A stretch of 64,000 bases of DNA from Denitratisoma sp. (lineage in GTDB: Bacteria; Pseudomonadota; Gammaproteobacteria; Burkholderiales; Rhodocyclaceae), in NCBI GenBank assembly GCA_032027165.1, contig JAVSMO010000001.1, positions 674,948 through 738,947 on the forward strand. The letters run 5' to 3'. Under the pieces are notes generated by a model. That model worked only from the letters and a program-made list of their open reading frames with translations. It ran no database searches and was not told where the DNA came from. The position numbers were made by a program, and so were the translations under genes. Shown here piece by piece: positions 1 to 7,649 of this stretch; the first letter of the stretch is position 1; each line of letters begins with the position of its first letter.

Positions 1-566
1 TCCATGTCCTTGCCGTTGGCCTCCCAGAAGTCGGCCGTCATCTCGCGCGTGCCGGTGTACAGGAGGTCGGTGTCCTCCAGCACCTTGTCGTTGTAGTAGT
101 CCTGCGCATCCAGGCCGAGGGCGCGGGCCTTGATGCGCATGTTGATGTCCTTGGAGACCAGGATCACCGAGCGCTTCGGATGCTTGTCGATCAGATGCAT
201 CATCACGCCGATGATCTGGTTGTCGGCCTTGGCGGTGGGCAGGGTCGCCGGCAGGGTGCCGTTGATCGGCTCGGTCTGCATGAAGAGGCGGCCGGTGGCC
301 AGTCCGCTGGACGGATCCTCGAGCGGGATGCCCTTCTCGATGCGGTCCTCGAAGCCGCCGACGATGCCGTCCAGCATGCGGCTGGCCTGGCGGGCGTTGC
401 GCGCCACTTCCGACATGCCCTTCTTGTTGTTGTCGAGCTCCTCGAGGGTCATCATCGGCACGAAGACGTCATGTTCCTCGAAGCGGAACAGGCTGGTCGG
501 GTCGTGCATGAGGACGTTGGTGTCGAGGACGAACAGCTTGGTGGCGGGGTGTTTCTTGGCGTTCAT
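1..566 (-). CDS. PhoH-family protein with N-terminal PIN domain (3' end outside window)
   Basis: The visible 188 codons begin MNAKKHPATKLFVLDTNVLM, a PIN-domain opening with the first catalytic Asp in LDTN. Further acidic PIN residues follow (MTLEELDNNKKG and, near the end, LVSKDINMRIKARALGLDAQ). This arrangement is typical of the long PhoH/YlaK type, in which a PIN nuclease domain precedes a PhoH ATPase domain and the protein acts on RNA. The ATPase part would lie beyond the left edge, so it is inferred and not seen. The ATG overlaps the stop of the upstream peroxiredoxin gene in an ATGA, so the two are translationally coupled. Confidence 0.85.
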   Translation of the reverse strand, partial: MNAKKHPATKLFVLDTNVLMHDPTSLFRFEEHDVFVPMMTLEELDNNKKGMSEVARNARQASRMLDGIVGGFEDRIEKGIPLEDPSSGLATGRLFMQTEPINGTLPATLPTAKADNQIIGVMMHLIDKHPKRSVILVSKDINMRIKARALGLDAQDYYNDKVLEDTDLLYTGTREMTADFWEANGKDM

Positions 567-1030
567 TGATCTCTCTTGAGGGATTTCACGGATTCGAGGA
601 CTTCGGCGGCGTGTCCCGGCGCCTTGACGCCGCGCCACTCGCGCCGCAGCACGCCGTCGCCGTCGATGAGGAAGGTGCTGCGCTCGATGCCGCGCACCGG
701 CTTGCCGTAGAGCACCTTCTGTTTGATGACGCCGAACAGCGTGCAGGCCTTTTCCTCGCTGTCGGAGAGCAGCTCGAAGGGCAGCTTCAGCCTGGCCTTG
801 AAGCCCTCGTGCGACTTGAGGCTGTCGCGCGAGATGCCGAAGACTGCGCAGCCGGCCTTGCGGAACTGCGCGTGCAGGTCGCGGAACTCGCCGGCCTCGG
901 TGGTGCAGCCCGGCGTGTTGTCTTTCGGATAGAAATACAGGACGAGGGGTGTGCCGCGCGCCTGGGACAGGGAGAAGATCTGGTCGCCTGTCGACGGCAG
1001 GGTGAAATCGGGTACGGGCTTGTCTGGCAT
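563..1030 (-). CDS. bcp: Thiol peroxidase, Bcp/PrxQ-type peroxiredoxin
   Basis: This 155-residue protein is an AhpC/TSA-fold peroxidase that reduces hydrogen peroxide and organic peroxides in the cytoplasm. The peroxidatic cysteine is Cys42 in YFYPKDNTPGCTTEAGEFRD. Family members often carry the resolving cysteine five residues later; here that position is not Cys, so it would work as a 1-Cys enzyme or use another cysteine. An in-frame ATG also lies at 1042. I chose 1030 because an AGG lies just upstream and the protein then has the usual family length. It sits in a minus-strand run with the PhoH gene (ATGA overlap) and the ArnD-like gene. Confidence 0.88.
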   Translation of the reverse strand: MPDKPVPDFTLPSTGDQIFSLSQARGTPLVLYFYPKDNTPGCTTEAGEFRDLHAQFRKAGCAVFGISRDSLKSHEGFKARLKLPFELLSDSEEKACTLFGVIKQKVLYGKPVRGIERSTFLIDGDGVLRREWRGVKAPGHAAEVLESVKSLKRDQ

Positions 1031-1090
1031 GAGCGCCTGCATTGTTGATGAAATCCGTCGCGCGCGCAAGCGCGCCGGATTACGGTTTCG

Positions 1091-1993
1091 TTACGCCGCT
1101 GCCAGGAATTCCGGCCCCTGCAGCATCAGGCTGCCGGCGCGGCCCGCCACCGTGCCGCGCACCACCTCATGTCGCGGCAGGCGGCTGGCGTCGATCGATT
1201 CGAGCAGGCCGCCCAGGGAGACCAGTTCGTAGCCCTGGGCCTTCCATCCTTCCAGCAGCTTGACGAAGACCGGCAGCAGCCGCTGGCCTTCCAGTTCGGC
1301 CCGCAGGGTGAAGACATGGCCGGTCGACGGCGCCTCGGCGGTGAGCGCCAGCAGGCGCTCGTGTACCGTGTCGACGCTGCAGCCGTCGCGGTCCAGCAGC
1401 TCGTCCAGGGCCGGCAGGGTGGTCGGCAGCTGCGGACAGAGGACGACTTCGCCATCCCAGACCGGAATGTAGGGGTGGGTGCCGCGCGTGTCGGAGGCGA
1501 AGCCGAACCCCAGGCGCTGGGTCAGGCGCAGGGCATGCCGGTTCATCTGCCAGCCGGCGGCACCATGGAACCTCGGCGCTTCGCCGAAAATCTTCTCGTA
1601 GCGCGCAATCGCGCGCTGCATCTGGCGCTCAGTCCAGCCGGGGGCGGCCGTTTCGGCGCTTCGCTGCCAGGCGGCGCCGTCCCAGCCCATCACGCCGGCG
1701 TCGAAGCCGGCATCGCGCACGCCGCGCAGGATGCCCGCGCAACGGCGGCCGATGTCGGGGGCGGGCAGCAGCGTGCCGTAAAGGAGGGTTGCCAGCCCGT
1801 AGCGGCTCGTGGCCGAGGCGCCGCGGCGGGAGGCCGCCAGCAGTGCGCCCAGCTGTCGGCCGCTGTGATCCGGACCGAGGTTGAAGAAAAAGCTCGCCTG
1901 CGCTTCGGCGCTGCGCAGGGCCTCGACCAGCTGCGGCACGCCAACCAGGCTGCCGCGGAAGGTGGCGGCATCGATTTTCAGGGCAAGTTTCAC
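1091..1993 (-). CDS. ArnD-like polysaccharide deacetylase fold, probably catalytically dead
   Basis: The 300-residue protein can be followed along its length against ArnD (undecaprenyl-phosphate formamido-arabinose deformylase), including KIDAATFRG at the start, FFFNLGPDHSGR, the WD..WQ block, AAGWQ, FASDTRG and the VVRG.VAGR ending. The zinc and catalytic residues known in ArnD are replaced. The second Asp of IDxDT is Ala10, the two His of the HAWDHHxWQ block are Met102 and Gly106, the Arg of AAGWR is Gln149, and the His of the HAEVEG block is Arg231. A hydrolase function is therefore unlikely; a binding or scaffold role is possible. No other arn genes are nearby. The start overlaps the preceding gene by ATGA. 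Confidence 0.8.
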   Translation of the reverse strand: MKLALKIDAATFRGSLVGVPQLVEALRSAEAQASFFFNLGPDHSGRQLGALLAASRRGASATSRYGLATLLYGTLLPAPDIGRRCAGILRGVRDAGFDAGVMGWDGAAWQRSAETAAPGWTERQMQRAIARYEKIFGEAPRFHGAAGWQMNRHALRLTQRLGFGFASDTRGTHPYIPVWDGEVVLCPQLPTTLPALDELLDRDGCSVDTVHERLLALTAEAPSTGHVFTLRAELEGQRLLPVFVKLLEGWKAQGYELVSLGGLLESIDASRLPRHEVVRGTVAGRAGSLMLQGPEFLAAA

Positions 1994-2373
1994 GATGGAG
2001 TGGATTCGATGAGCAGGGCGGCGGCCACTTGCCGGCCTTCCGCCATCAGGATGTTGAAAGTGCGGCAGGCGGCGGGCAGGTCCATCACCTCGTAGCCGAT
2101 CCGCGCCTCGATCAGCGGGCGCAGCAGGCCGGGCGCGGGGAAGCGCTGGCGGTTGCCGGTGCCGAGCAGGAGAATCTCCGGCCCCAGCGTACGGATCACC
2201 TCGAAATCCTGCTCCGCCAGCGCCTCGAAGCCGCCGGTGCCCCAGGATTCGACGATGCGGTCGGGCAGCAGGATCAGGCCGGCTTCGTAATGCCGGTGGT
2301 TGATGGCGACATAGCCCGCACCGTAGCCGGTGACCAGGTTGCGGCTGCTAGGGTTGTCGAGGTGCAGTTTCAT
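1990..2373 (-). CDS. Mth938-like domain (DUF498 type) protein
   Basis: This 127-residue single-domain protein resembles the Mth938/NDUFAF3-like family: RHYEAGLILLPDRIVESW, then LLLGTGNRQRFP and GYEVMDLPAACRTFNILMAEGR. The family is small and cytoplasmic in bacteria, and its biochemical role is unsettled. It opens the minus-strand run that continues into the ArnD-like gene (ATGA overlap), bcp and the PhoH-type gene, and it diverges from alaA across about 84 bases. I see no membrane segment or signal peptide. Confidence 0.75.
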   Translation of the reverse strand: MKLHLDNPSSRNLVTGYGAGYVAINHRHYEAGLILLPDRIVESWGTGGFEALAEQDFEVIRTLGPEILLLGTGNRQRFPAPGLLRPLIEARIGYEVMDLPAACRTFNILMAEGRQVAAALLIESTPS

Positions 2374-2395
2374 GAAGCGGTGCTAGCACACTGAT

Positions 2396-2423
2396 TTGTC
2401 TGGAAGTCGGGTAACATTATAGC
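2396..2423 (+). promoter_or_regulatory. Probable sigma-70 promoter of alaA
   Basis: TTGTCT at 2396-2401 and TATAGC at 2418-2423 are separated by 16 bases. Transcription would start near 2430, leaving a short leader before the ATG at 2458. This also argues against the in-frame ATG at 2425 as the true start. Confidence 0.45.
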
Positions 2424-2457
2424 CTTGATGCTGCACTGCCATATTCGGGGAATTGCC

Positions 2458-3684
2458 ATGCAACCGGTACTCAAATCGACCAAGCTCGCCAACGTCTGCT
2501 ACGACATCCGCGGACCGGTGCTGGCGCGCGCCCGCCAGATGGAGGAGGAAGGCCACCGCATCATCAAGCTGAACATCGGCAACCCGGCGCCGTTCGGCTT
2601 CGAGGCGCCGGAAGAGATCGTCGTCGACGTCATCCACAACCTGCGCGAGGCCTCCGGCTATTCCGACTCGAAGGGCCTCTTCGCCGCGCGCAAGGCGATC
2701 ATGCACTACTGCCAGGAGAAGCGGATCGGCGGCGTCGGCATCGACGACATCTACATCGGCAACGGCGTTTCCGAGCTGATCGTCATGGCCATGCAGGCCC
2801 TGCTCAACAACGGCGACGAGGTGCTGCTGCCGGCGCCCGACTACCCGCTGTGGACGGCGGCGGTGAGCCTCTCCGGCGGCACGCCGCGGCACTACCTCTG
2901 CGACGAGGGCGCCGGCTGGCTGCCGGACCTCGCCGACATTCGCGGCAAGATCGGCCCGTCGACCCGCGCCATCGTGCTGATCAACCCGAACAACCCGACC
3001 GGCGCGCTGTATCCGGACGCCCTGCTGCGCGAGATCATCGAGATCGCCCGCCAGCACCAGCTCATCATCTTCGCCGACGAGATCTACGACAAGGTGCTCT
3101 ATGACGGCGCCACGCATACTTCGATCGCCTCCCTCGCCGACGACCTGCTGTTCGTCACCTTCAACGGCCTGTCGAAGAACTACCGCGCCTGCGGCTACCG
3201 CGCCGGATGGATGGTGGTCTCCGGCGAGAGGCGCCACGCGCGCGACTACATCGAGGGCCTCGACATGCTGGCCTCGATGCGGTTGTGCTCCAACGTGCCG
3301 GGCCAGTACGCCATCCAGACGGCGCTCGGCGGCTACCAGAGCATCGTCGAGCTGGTCGCGCCGGGCGGGCGCCTGTCGAAACAGCGCGACCTCGCCTGGG
3401 AACTGCTCACGCAGATTCCCGGCGTCAGCTGCTACAAACCCAATGCAGCCCTCTACCTGTTCCCGCGGCTCGATCCGAAGCTGTACCCGATCGCCGACGA
3501 CCAGCAGTTCATCCTCGAGCTGCTGCTCGAGGAGAAGGTGCTGCTGGTGCAGGGCAGCGGCTTCAACTGGCCGAACCCCGACCACTTCCGCGTCGTCTTC
3601 CTGCCCAATGTCGACGACCTGCGGGAAGCCATCGGCCGCATCGCGCGCTTCCTCGAGCACTACCGCAAGCGCCACGGCACATGA
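2458..3684 (+). CDS. alaA: Alanine-synthesising aminotransferase, AlaA type
   Basis: This is a fold-type I PLP aminotransferase of 408 residues, close over its whole length to AlaA (glutamate-pyruvate aminotransferase). Examples are VCYDIRGPVL near the N terminus, KLNIGNPAPFGF, YIGNGVSELI, the Asn-Pro motif INPNNPTGALY, the PLP-lysine region FNGLSKNYRACGYRAGWMV, and VLLVQGSGFNWP. The start at 2458 gives the N terminus seen in AlaA proteins; an ATG at 2425 would lie upstream of the likely transcription start. In many betaproteobacteria this gene precedes hom and thrC, as here, which makes an amino-acid-biosynthesis operon likely. The gap to hom is about 70 bases and contains one copy of the 24-bp motif. 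Confidence 0.93.
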   Translation: MQPVLKSTKLANVCYDIRGPVLARARQMEEEGHRIIKLNIGNPAPFGFEAPEEIVVDVIHNLREASGYSDSKGLFAARKAIMHYCQEKRIGGVGIDDIYIGNGVSELIVMAMQALLNNGDEVLLPAPDYPLWTAAVSLSGGTPRHYLCDEGAGWLPDLADIRGKIGPSTRAIVLINPNNPTGALYPDALLREIIEIARQHQLIIFADEIYDKVLYDGATHTSIASLADDLLFVTFNGLSKNYRACGYRAGWMVVSGERRHARDYIEGLDMLASMRLCSNVPGQYAIQTALGGYQSIVELVAPGGRLSKQRDLAWELLTQIPGVSCYKPNAALYLFPRLDPKLYPIADDQQFILELLLEEKVLLVQGSGFNWPNPDHFRVVFLPNVDDLREAIGRIARFLEHYRKRHGT

Positions 3685-3711
3685 ACCCGGCGGAACGGCG
3701 ACCCGCGCGGA

Positions 3712-3735
3712 CGCCGTCCCGCCGCGACTGACTTT
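3712..3735 (+). repeat. 24-bp bipartite motif, copy 1 (exact)
   Basis: CGCCGT at 3712-3717, ten bases, then CTGACTTT at 3728-3735. It lies in the gap between alaA and hom. Confidence 0.9.
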
Positions 3736-3753
3736 TCTTTTTCGGCAAAACAT

Positions 3754-5064
3754 ATGAAACCCATCAACGTAGGCCTGCTCGGCATCGGCACCGTCGGCGG
3801 CGGCACCTTCACCGTCCTCCAGCGCAACCAGGAGGAGATCACGCGCCGCGCCGGCCGGCCGATCCGCATCTCCGTCGTCGCCGACAAGAACCTCGAACTG
3901 GCGAAGCAGGTCACCGGCGGCGCCTGCCGCCTCACCGACGACGCCTTCGCCGTCGTCGCCGACCCGGAAGTCGACATCGTCGTCGAACTGATCGGCGGCT
4001 ATGGCGTGGCGAAGGAACTCGTATTAAAGGCCATCGAGAACGGCAAGCACGTCGTCACCGCCAACAAGGCGCTGCTCGCCACCCACGGCAACGAGATCTT
4101 CGCCGCCGCGCAGAAGCAGGGCGTGATGGTCGCCTTCGAGGCGGCGGTGGCCGGCGGCATTCCCATCATCAAGGCGCTGCGCGAGGGCCTCACCGCCAAC
4201 CGCATCGAGTGGATCGCCGGCATCATCAACGGCACCACCAACTTCATCCTCTCGGAGATGCGCGACAAGGGCCTGCCCTTCGAGACGGTGCTGAGGGAGG
4301 CGCAGCGCCTCGGCTACGCCGAGGCCGACCCGACCTTCGACGTCGAGGGCGTGGACGCCGCGCACAAGCTCACCATCATGTCGGCCATCGCCTTCGGCAT
4401 CCCGATGCAGTTCGACAAGTGCCATATCGAGGGCATCACGAAGCTGCAGGCCGAGGACATCCGCTACGCCGAGCAGCTCGGCTACCGCATCAAGCTGCTC
4501 GGCATCACCAAGCGCAAGCCGGACGGCGTCGAACTGCGCGTGCACCCGACGCTGATCCCGTCGAAGCGCCTGATCGCCAACGTCGAGGGCGCCATGAACG
4601 CCGTGCTGGTGAAGGGCGACGCCGTCGGCGCCACGCTCTACTACGGCAAGGGCGCCGGCGCCGAGCCGACCGCCAGCGCCGTCATCGCCGACCTGGTGGA
4701 CGTCACGCGCATGCACACCGCCGACCCCGAGCACCGCGTGCCGCACCTCGCCTTCCAGCCCGACGCCGTGAAGGCGATCCCGGTGCTGGCGATGGGCGAG
4801 GTGGAGACCTCCTACTATTTCCGCATGCGCGTCGAGGACCGCCCCGGCGTACTCGCCGACATCACGCGCATCCTCGCCGACCAGCAGATCTCCATCGACG
4901 CCATGATCCAGCGCGAGCCGGCCGAAGGCGAGGAGCAGACCGACATCATCATGCTCACCCACCTCACGCGCGAGAAGAACATGGAGGCCGCCGTCGCCCG
5001 CATCGAGGCGCTGCCGGTGGTGAAGGGCAAGGTGGTGCGCCTGCGGCTGGAAGAGCTGAACTGA
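3754..5064 (+). CDS. hom: Homoserine dehydrogenase
   Basis: The enzyme reduces aspartate semialdehyde to homoserine with NAD(P)H, the branch to threonine and methionine. The 436-residue protein has the N-terminal Rossmann motif GLLGIGTVGGGTF (about residues 8-20), the substrate region with AGIINGTTNFILSEM and GYAEADPTFDVEG, and a C-terminal ACT domain from about residue 350 (YYFRMRVEDRPGVLADI) that normally mediates threonine feedback. There is no fused aspartokinase. The gene is coupled to thrC: its TGA and the thrC ATG share one base. No strong Shine-Dalgarno is visible before the ATG. Confidence 0.96.
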   Translation: MKPINVGLLGIGTVGGGTFTVLQRNQEEITRRAGRPIRISVVADKNLELAKQVTGGACRLTDDAFAVVADPEVDIVVELIGGYGVAKELVLKAIENGKHVVTANKALLATHGNEIFAAAQKQGVMVAFEAAVAGGIPIIKALREGLTANRIEWIAGIINGTTNFILSEMRDKGLPFETVLREAQRLGYAEADPTFDVEGVDAAHKLTIMSAIAFGIPMQFDKCHIEGITKLQAEDIRYAEQLGYRIKLLGITKRKPDGVELRVHPTLIPSKRLIANVEGAMNAVLVKGDAVGATLYYGKGAGAEPTASAVIADLVDVTRMHTADPEHRVPHLAFQPDAVKAIPVLAMGEVETSYYFRMRVEDRPGVLADITRILADQQISIDAMIQREPAEGEEQTDIIMLTHLTREKNMEAAVARIEALPVVKGKVVRLRLEELN

Positions 5065-6491
5065 TGAAGTACGTCTCGACCCGCGGGCAATCCCCCGCCC
5101 GGGAATTCTGCGACATCCTCCTCGGCGGCCTGGCGCCCGACGGCGGGCTTTACCTGCCGGAGGCCTATCCGCAGGTCTCGCGCGCCGAGCTGGACGAATG
5201 GCGCGCGCTGCCCTACCACGCGCTGGCACTGCGCGTGCTGGAAAAATTCATCACCGACATCCCGGCCTGCGACCTGAAGACGCTGGTCGACCGCACGTAC
5301 ACGGCGCAGACCTACCGCTGGTGCCGACCGGGGCGCGACGCGGCGGACATCACGCCGCTCACCACGCTGGAGCCGGGACTGCACCTGCTGGAGCTGTCGA
5401 ACGGGCCGACGCTGGCCTTCAAGGACATGGCCATGCAGTTGCTCGGCAACCTGTTCGAGTACGTGCTGGAAAAGCGCGGCGAGACGATCAACATTCTAGG
5501 CGCCACCTCGGGCGACACCGGTTCGGCGGCCGAGTACGCCATGCGCGGAAAGCGCGGCGTCAAGGTCTTCATGCTCTCGCCGCACGGCCTGATGAGCGAC
5601 TTCCAGCGGGCGCAGATGTATTCGCTGCCGGATGCCAATATCTTCAACATCGCCATCCGCGGCATGTTCGACGACTGCCAGGACATCGTGAAGGCCGCCT
5701 CCAACGACGCCGGCTTCAAGGCGAAATACAAGATCGGCGCAGTGAACTCGATCAACTGGGCACGTGTCGCGGCGCAGATCGTGTACTACTTCAAGGGCTA
5801 CTTCGAGGCCACCCGCTCGAACGACGAGGAAGTCGCCTTTGCCGTGCCCTCGGGCAACTTCGGCAACATCTGCGCCGGCCACGTCGCCCGCATGATAGGC
5901 CTGCCGGTCGCGAAGCTGGTGCTGGCCACCAACGAGAACGACGTGCTCGACGAATTCTTCCGCACCGGCGTCTACCGGCCGCGCGCGACGGCCGAGACGC
6001 GCGTCACCTCGAGCCCCTCGATGGACATCTCCAAGGCCTCCAATTTCGAGCGCTTCGCTTTCGACCTGGCCGGGCGCGACGCAGCGGTGGTGCGGGAATG
6101 GTGGGCGAAAGTGGACGCGGGCGGCAGCTTCGACCTGCGCGGCACGCCGTACCACGCCCGTCTGCCGGAATTCCGCTTCGCCTCCGGTACCAGCAGCCAC
6201 GCCGACCGCCTGGCGACGATCCGTGACACCTTCGGGAAATACGGCGTGATGATCGACCCGCACACCGCCGACGGCCTCAAGGTGGCGCTGGCGCACCGCG
6301 AAACCGGCGTGCCGATGGTGGTGCTGGAGACGGCGCAGCCGGTGAAGTTCGCCGAGACCATTCGCGAGGCGCTCGGCCGCGAGCCGGGCCGGCCGCGCGA
6401 ACTGGAGGGCATCGAGGCCCTGCCGCAGCGGGTCGAGGTGATGGAGGCGGATGCCGGGGCGGTGAAGGCCTTTATTGCCGCCCGGGCCTGA
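5064..6491 (+). CDS. thrC: Threonine synthase
   Basis: This 475-residue PLP enzyme converts O-phosphohomoserine to threonine, the last step after hom and a homoserine kinase not present here. The PLP lysine is Lys120 in GPTLAFKDMAMQ; the phosphate-binding region GATSGDTGSAAEYAM and VPSGNFGNICAG follow. It is the long gammaproteobacterial/yeast-like form and not the short Bacillus form. The start is fixed by the one-base overlap with the hom stop codon; the same frame is open far upstream but only as hom antiphase. Confidence 0.96.
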   Translation: MKYVSTRGQSPAREFCDILLGGLAPDGGLYLPEAYPQVSRAELDEWRALPYHALALRVLEKFITDIPACDLKTLVDRTYTAQTYRWCRPGRDAADITPLTTLEPGLHLLELSNGPTLAFKDMAMQLLGNLFEYVLEKRGETINILGATSGDTGSAAEYAMRGKRGVKVFMLSPHGLMSDFQRAQMYSLPDANIFNIAIRGMFDDCQDIVKAASNDAGFKAKYKIGAVNSINWARVAAQIVYYFKGYFEATRSNDEEVAFAVPSGNFGNICAGHVARMIGLPVAKLVLATNENDVLDEFFRTGVYRPRATAETRVTSSPSMDISKASNFERFAFDLAGRDAAVVREWWAKVDAGGSFDLRGTPYHARLPEFRFASGTSSHADRLATIRDTFGKYGVMIDPHTADGLKVALAHRETGVPMVVLETAQPVKFAETIREALGREPGRPRELEGIEALPQRVEVMEADAGAVKAFIAARA

Positions 6492-6511
6492 GCGCGGGCG
6501 GCCGCCCGCGC
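6492..6511. terminator. Perfect 20-base GC palindrome between convergent genes
   Basis: A perfect palindrome with two nine-base GC arms begins one base after the thrC stop and ends ten bases before the stop of the convergent small membrane gene. There is no T-run, so termination in either direction is only plausible. Confidence 0.45.
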
Positions 6512-6521
6512 GGGGAGTTCG

Positions 6522-6659
6522 CTACAGGTAGATGACGGCCGGGAAGACCGTCACGGCCAGGACCAGGATCAGCCATTCCAGGTTGTGGCGCGCGAGAAAA
6601 CCGGTGAAGTGCAGGATCAGGACGGTGATGGCGACGACGTAGTAGAGGATGAACAGCAT
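6522..6659 (-). CDS. 45-residue two-helix membrane protein, unrecognised
   Basis: A 45-codon frame encodes a protein starting MLFILYYVVAITVLILHF and ending FPAVIYL. It has two hydrophobic stretches separated by the polar turn TGFLARHNLEW, so it is probably a helical hairpin in the inner membrane. A Shine-Dalgarno-like AGGGAG lies about ten bases upstream of the ATG, and the gene follows nadC on the same strand. It is too short for family assignment. The placement, ribosome site and clean hydrophobic pattern support a real gene. Confidence 0.6.
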   Translation of the reverse strand: MLFILYYVVAITVLILHFTGFLARHNLEWLILVLAVTVFPAVIYL

Positions 6660-6683
6660 CTAAAGCTCCCTGGTTCTGTCCGA

Positions 6684-6699
6684 GCCGCCGTTCGGCGGC
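6684..6699 (-). terminator. Hairpin between nadC and the 45-residue gene
   Basis: The six-base arms GCCGCC and GGCGGC enclose GTTC. It lies 28 bases downstream of the nadC stop and overlaps one copy of the 24-bp motif. There is no T-run, so it is a weak terminator or attenuator candidate. Confidence 0.35.
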
Positions 6700-6709
6700 G
6701 ACTGACTAT
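6686..6709 (+). repeat. 24-bp bipartite motif, copy 2 (one mismatch)
   Basis: CGCCGT at 6686-6691, ten bases, then CTGACTAT (one mismatch to CTGACTTT). Intergenic. Confidence 0.75.
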
Positions 6710-6726
6710 CGCTGATTTATACCTGT

Positions 6727-7599
6727 TTAACCCTGTCCAGGCAAGCCGGATGGCCTTTCGACGTGGCGCAGGGACAGGTCGATCGCCCGCACGTCCTTGG
6801 TCAGTCCGCCGATGGAGATGCGGTCCACGCCGGTTTCGGCGATCGCCCGCACTTTCGACAGATCCACCCCGCCCGAGGCTTCCAGCACCGCGCGGCCCGC
6901 CGTCACGGCGACGGCCTTGCGCATCTGCGCCAGGTCCATGTTGTCGAGCAGGATCATCTTCGCCCCGGCGGCCAGCGCCTCGCCGAGCTGCTCCAGGTTT
7001 TCCACCTCGATCTGGATGAACACGCCTTCCGGCGCCAGAGCCTGCGCCTGCGCCAGCGCCGGCGCCACGCCGCCGGCGGCCATGATGTGGTTTTCCTTGA
7101 TGAGGATGCCGTCGTAGAGGCCGAGGCGGTGGTTGCTGCCGCCGCCGCAGCGCACGGCGTACTTCTGCGCCAGGCGCAGGCCGGGCAGGGTCTTGCGCGT
7201 GTCGACGATCTTCGCCCGCGTGCCGGAGACGGCGTCCACGTATTTGCGCGTGACGGTGGCGGTGCCGGAGAGCAATTGCAGGAAATTCAGTGCCGGCCGC
7301 TCGGCGGTGAGCAGCGCCCGCGTGTCGGCCTCGATCTCGCAGAGCATCTGGCCGGCGTGGATGCGCGCGCCGTCGACGGCGTGCCAGCGGATGCGGGCTT
7401 GCGCGTCCAGCTTGCGGAAGCAGGCGTCGAACCAGCCGGCGCCGCAGAGGACGGCCTCCTCGCGGCTGACGACGATGCCGCGCGCCGGCTGGCCGGCGGG
7501 CGTGAGCAGGGCGGTCAGGTCGCCGCTGCCGATGTCCTCGGCCAGCGCGGCGGCAACGTTGCGTTCGATCTCTTCGGGAAGGCGGGCTGCTAATTCCAT
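6727..7599 (-). CDS. nadC: Quinolinate phosphoribosyltransferase (nicotinate-nucleotide pyrophosphorylase)
   Basis: The 290-residue enzyme converts quinolinate and PRPP to nicotinate mononucleotide in de novo NAD synthesis. Family features are EDIGSGDLTALL near residue 20, ERPALNFLQLLSGTAT, the basic active-site region TRKTLPGLRLAQKYAVRCGGGSNHR (shown in part here as KTLPGLRLAQKYAVRCGGG), ILIKENHI and the phosphate-binding ending LEASGGVDLSKVRAIAETGV. It diverges from the glutamate-synthase-like gene across 50 bases; nadA and nadB are not in the window. Confidence 0.95.
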   Translation of the reverse strand: MELAARLPEEIERNVAAALAEDIGSGDLTALLTPAGQPARGIVVSREEAVLCGAGWFDACFRKLDAQARIRWHAVDGARIHAGQMLCEIEADTRALLTAERPALNFLQLLSGTATVTRKYVDAVSGTRAKIVDTRKTLPGLRLAQKYAVRCGGGSNHRLGLYDGILIKENHIMAAGGVAPALAQAQALAPEGVFIQIEVENLEQLGEALAAGAKMILLDNMDLAQMRKAVAVTAGRAVLEASGGVDLSKVRAIAETGVDRISIGGLTKDVRAIDLSLRHVERPSGLPGQG

Positions 7600-7649
7600 G
7601 GCGAATGCCCTATGATTGAGGCCGATTCTAACATCCGGAGGGAAGCGCC

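Noticed and set aside
2383..3753. Long antisense frame opposite alaA (456 codons)
   Set aside because: It mirrors codon positions of alaA, has Val/Asp/Ala/His-rich composition and no domain, while alaA matches its family along its whole length. Similar shadows opposite hom, purL, the caspase-like gene and others were dropped for the same reason.
6684..6722. Hairpin plus TATAAA considered as a riboswitch for nadC or the small gene
   Set aside because: The structure is a single short stem downstream of nadC, with no conserved aptamer-like features visible.
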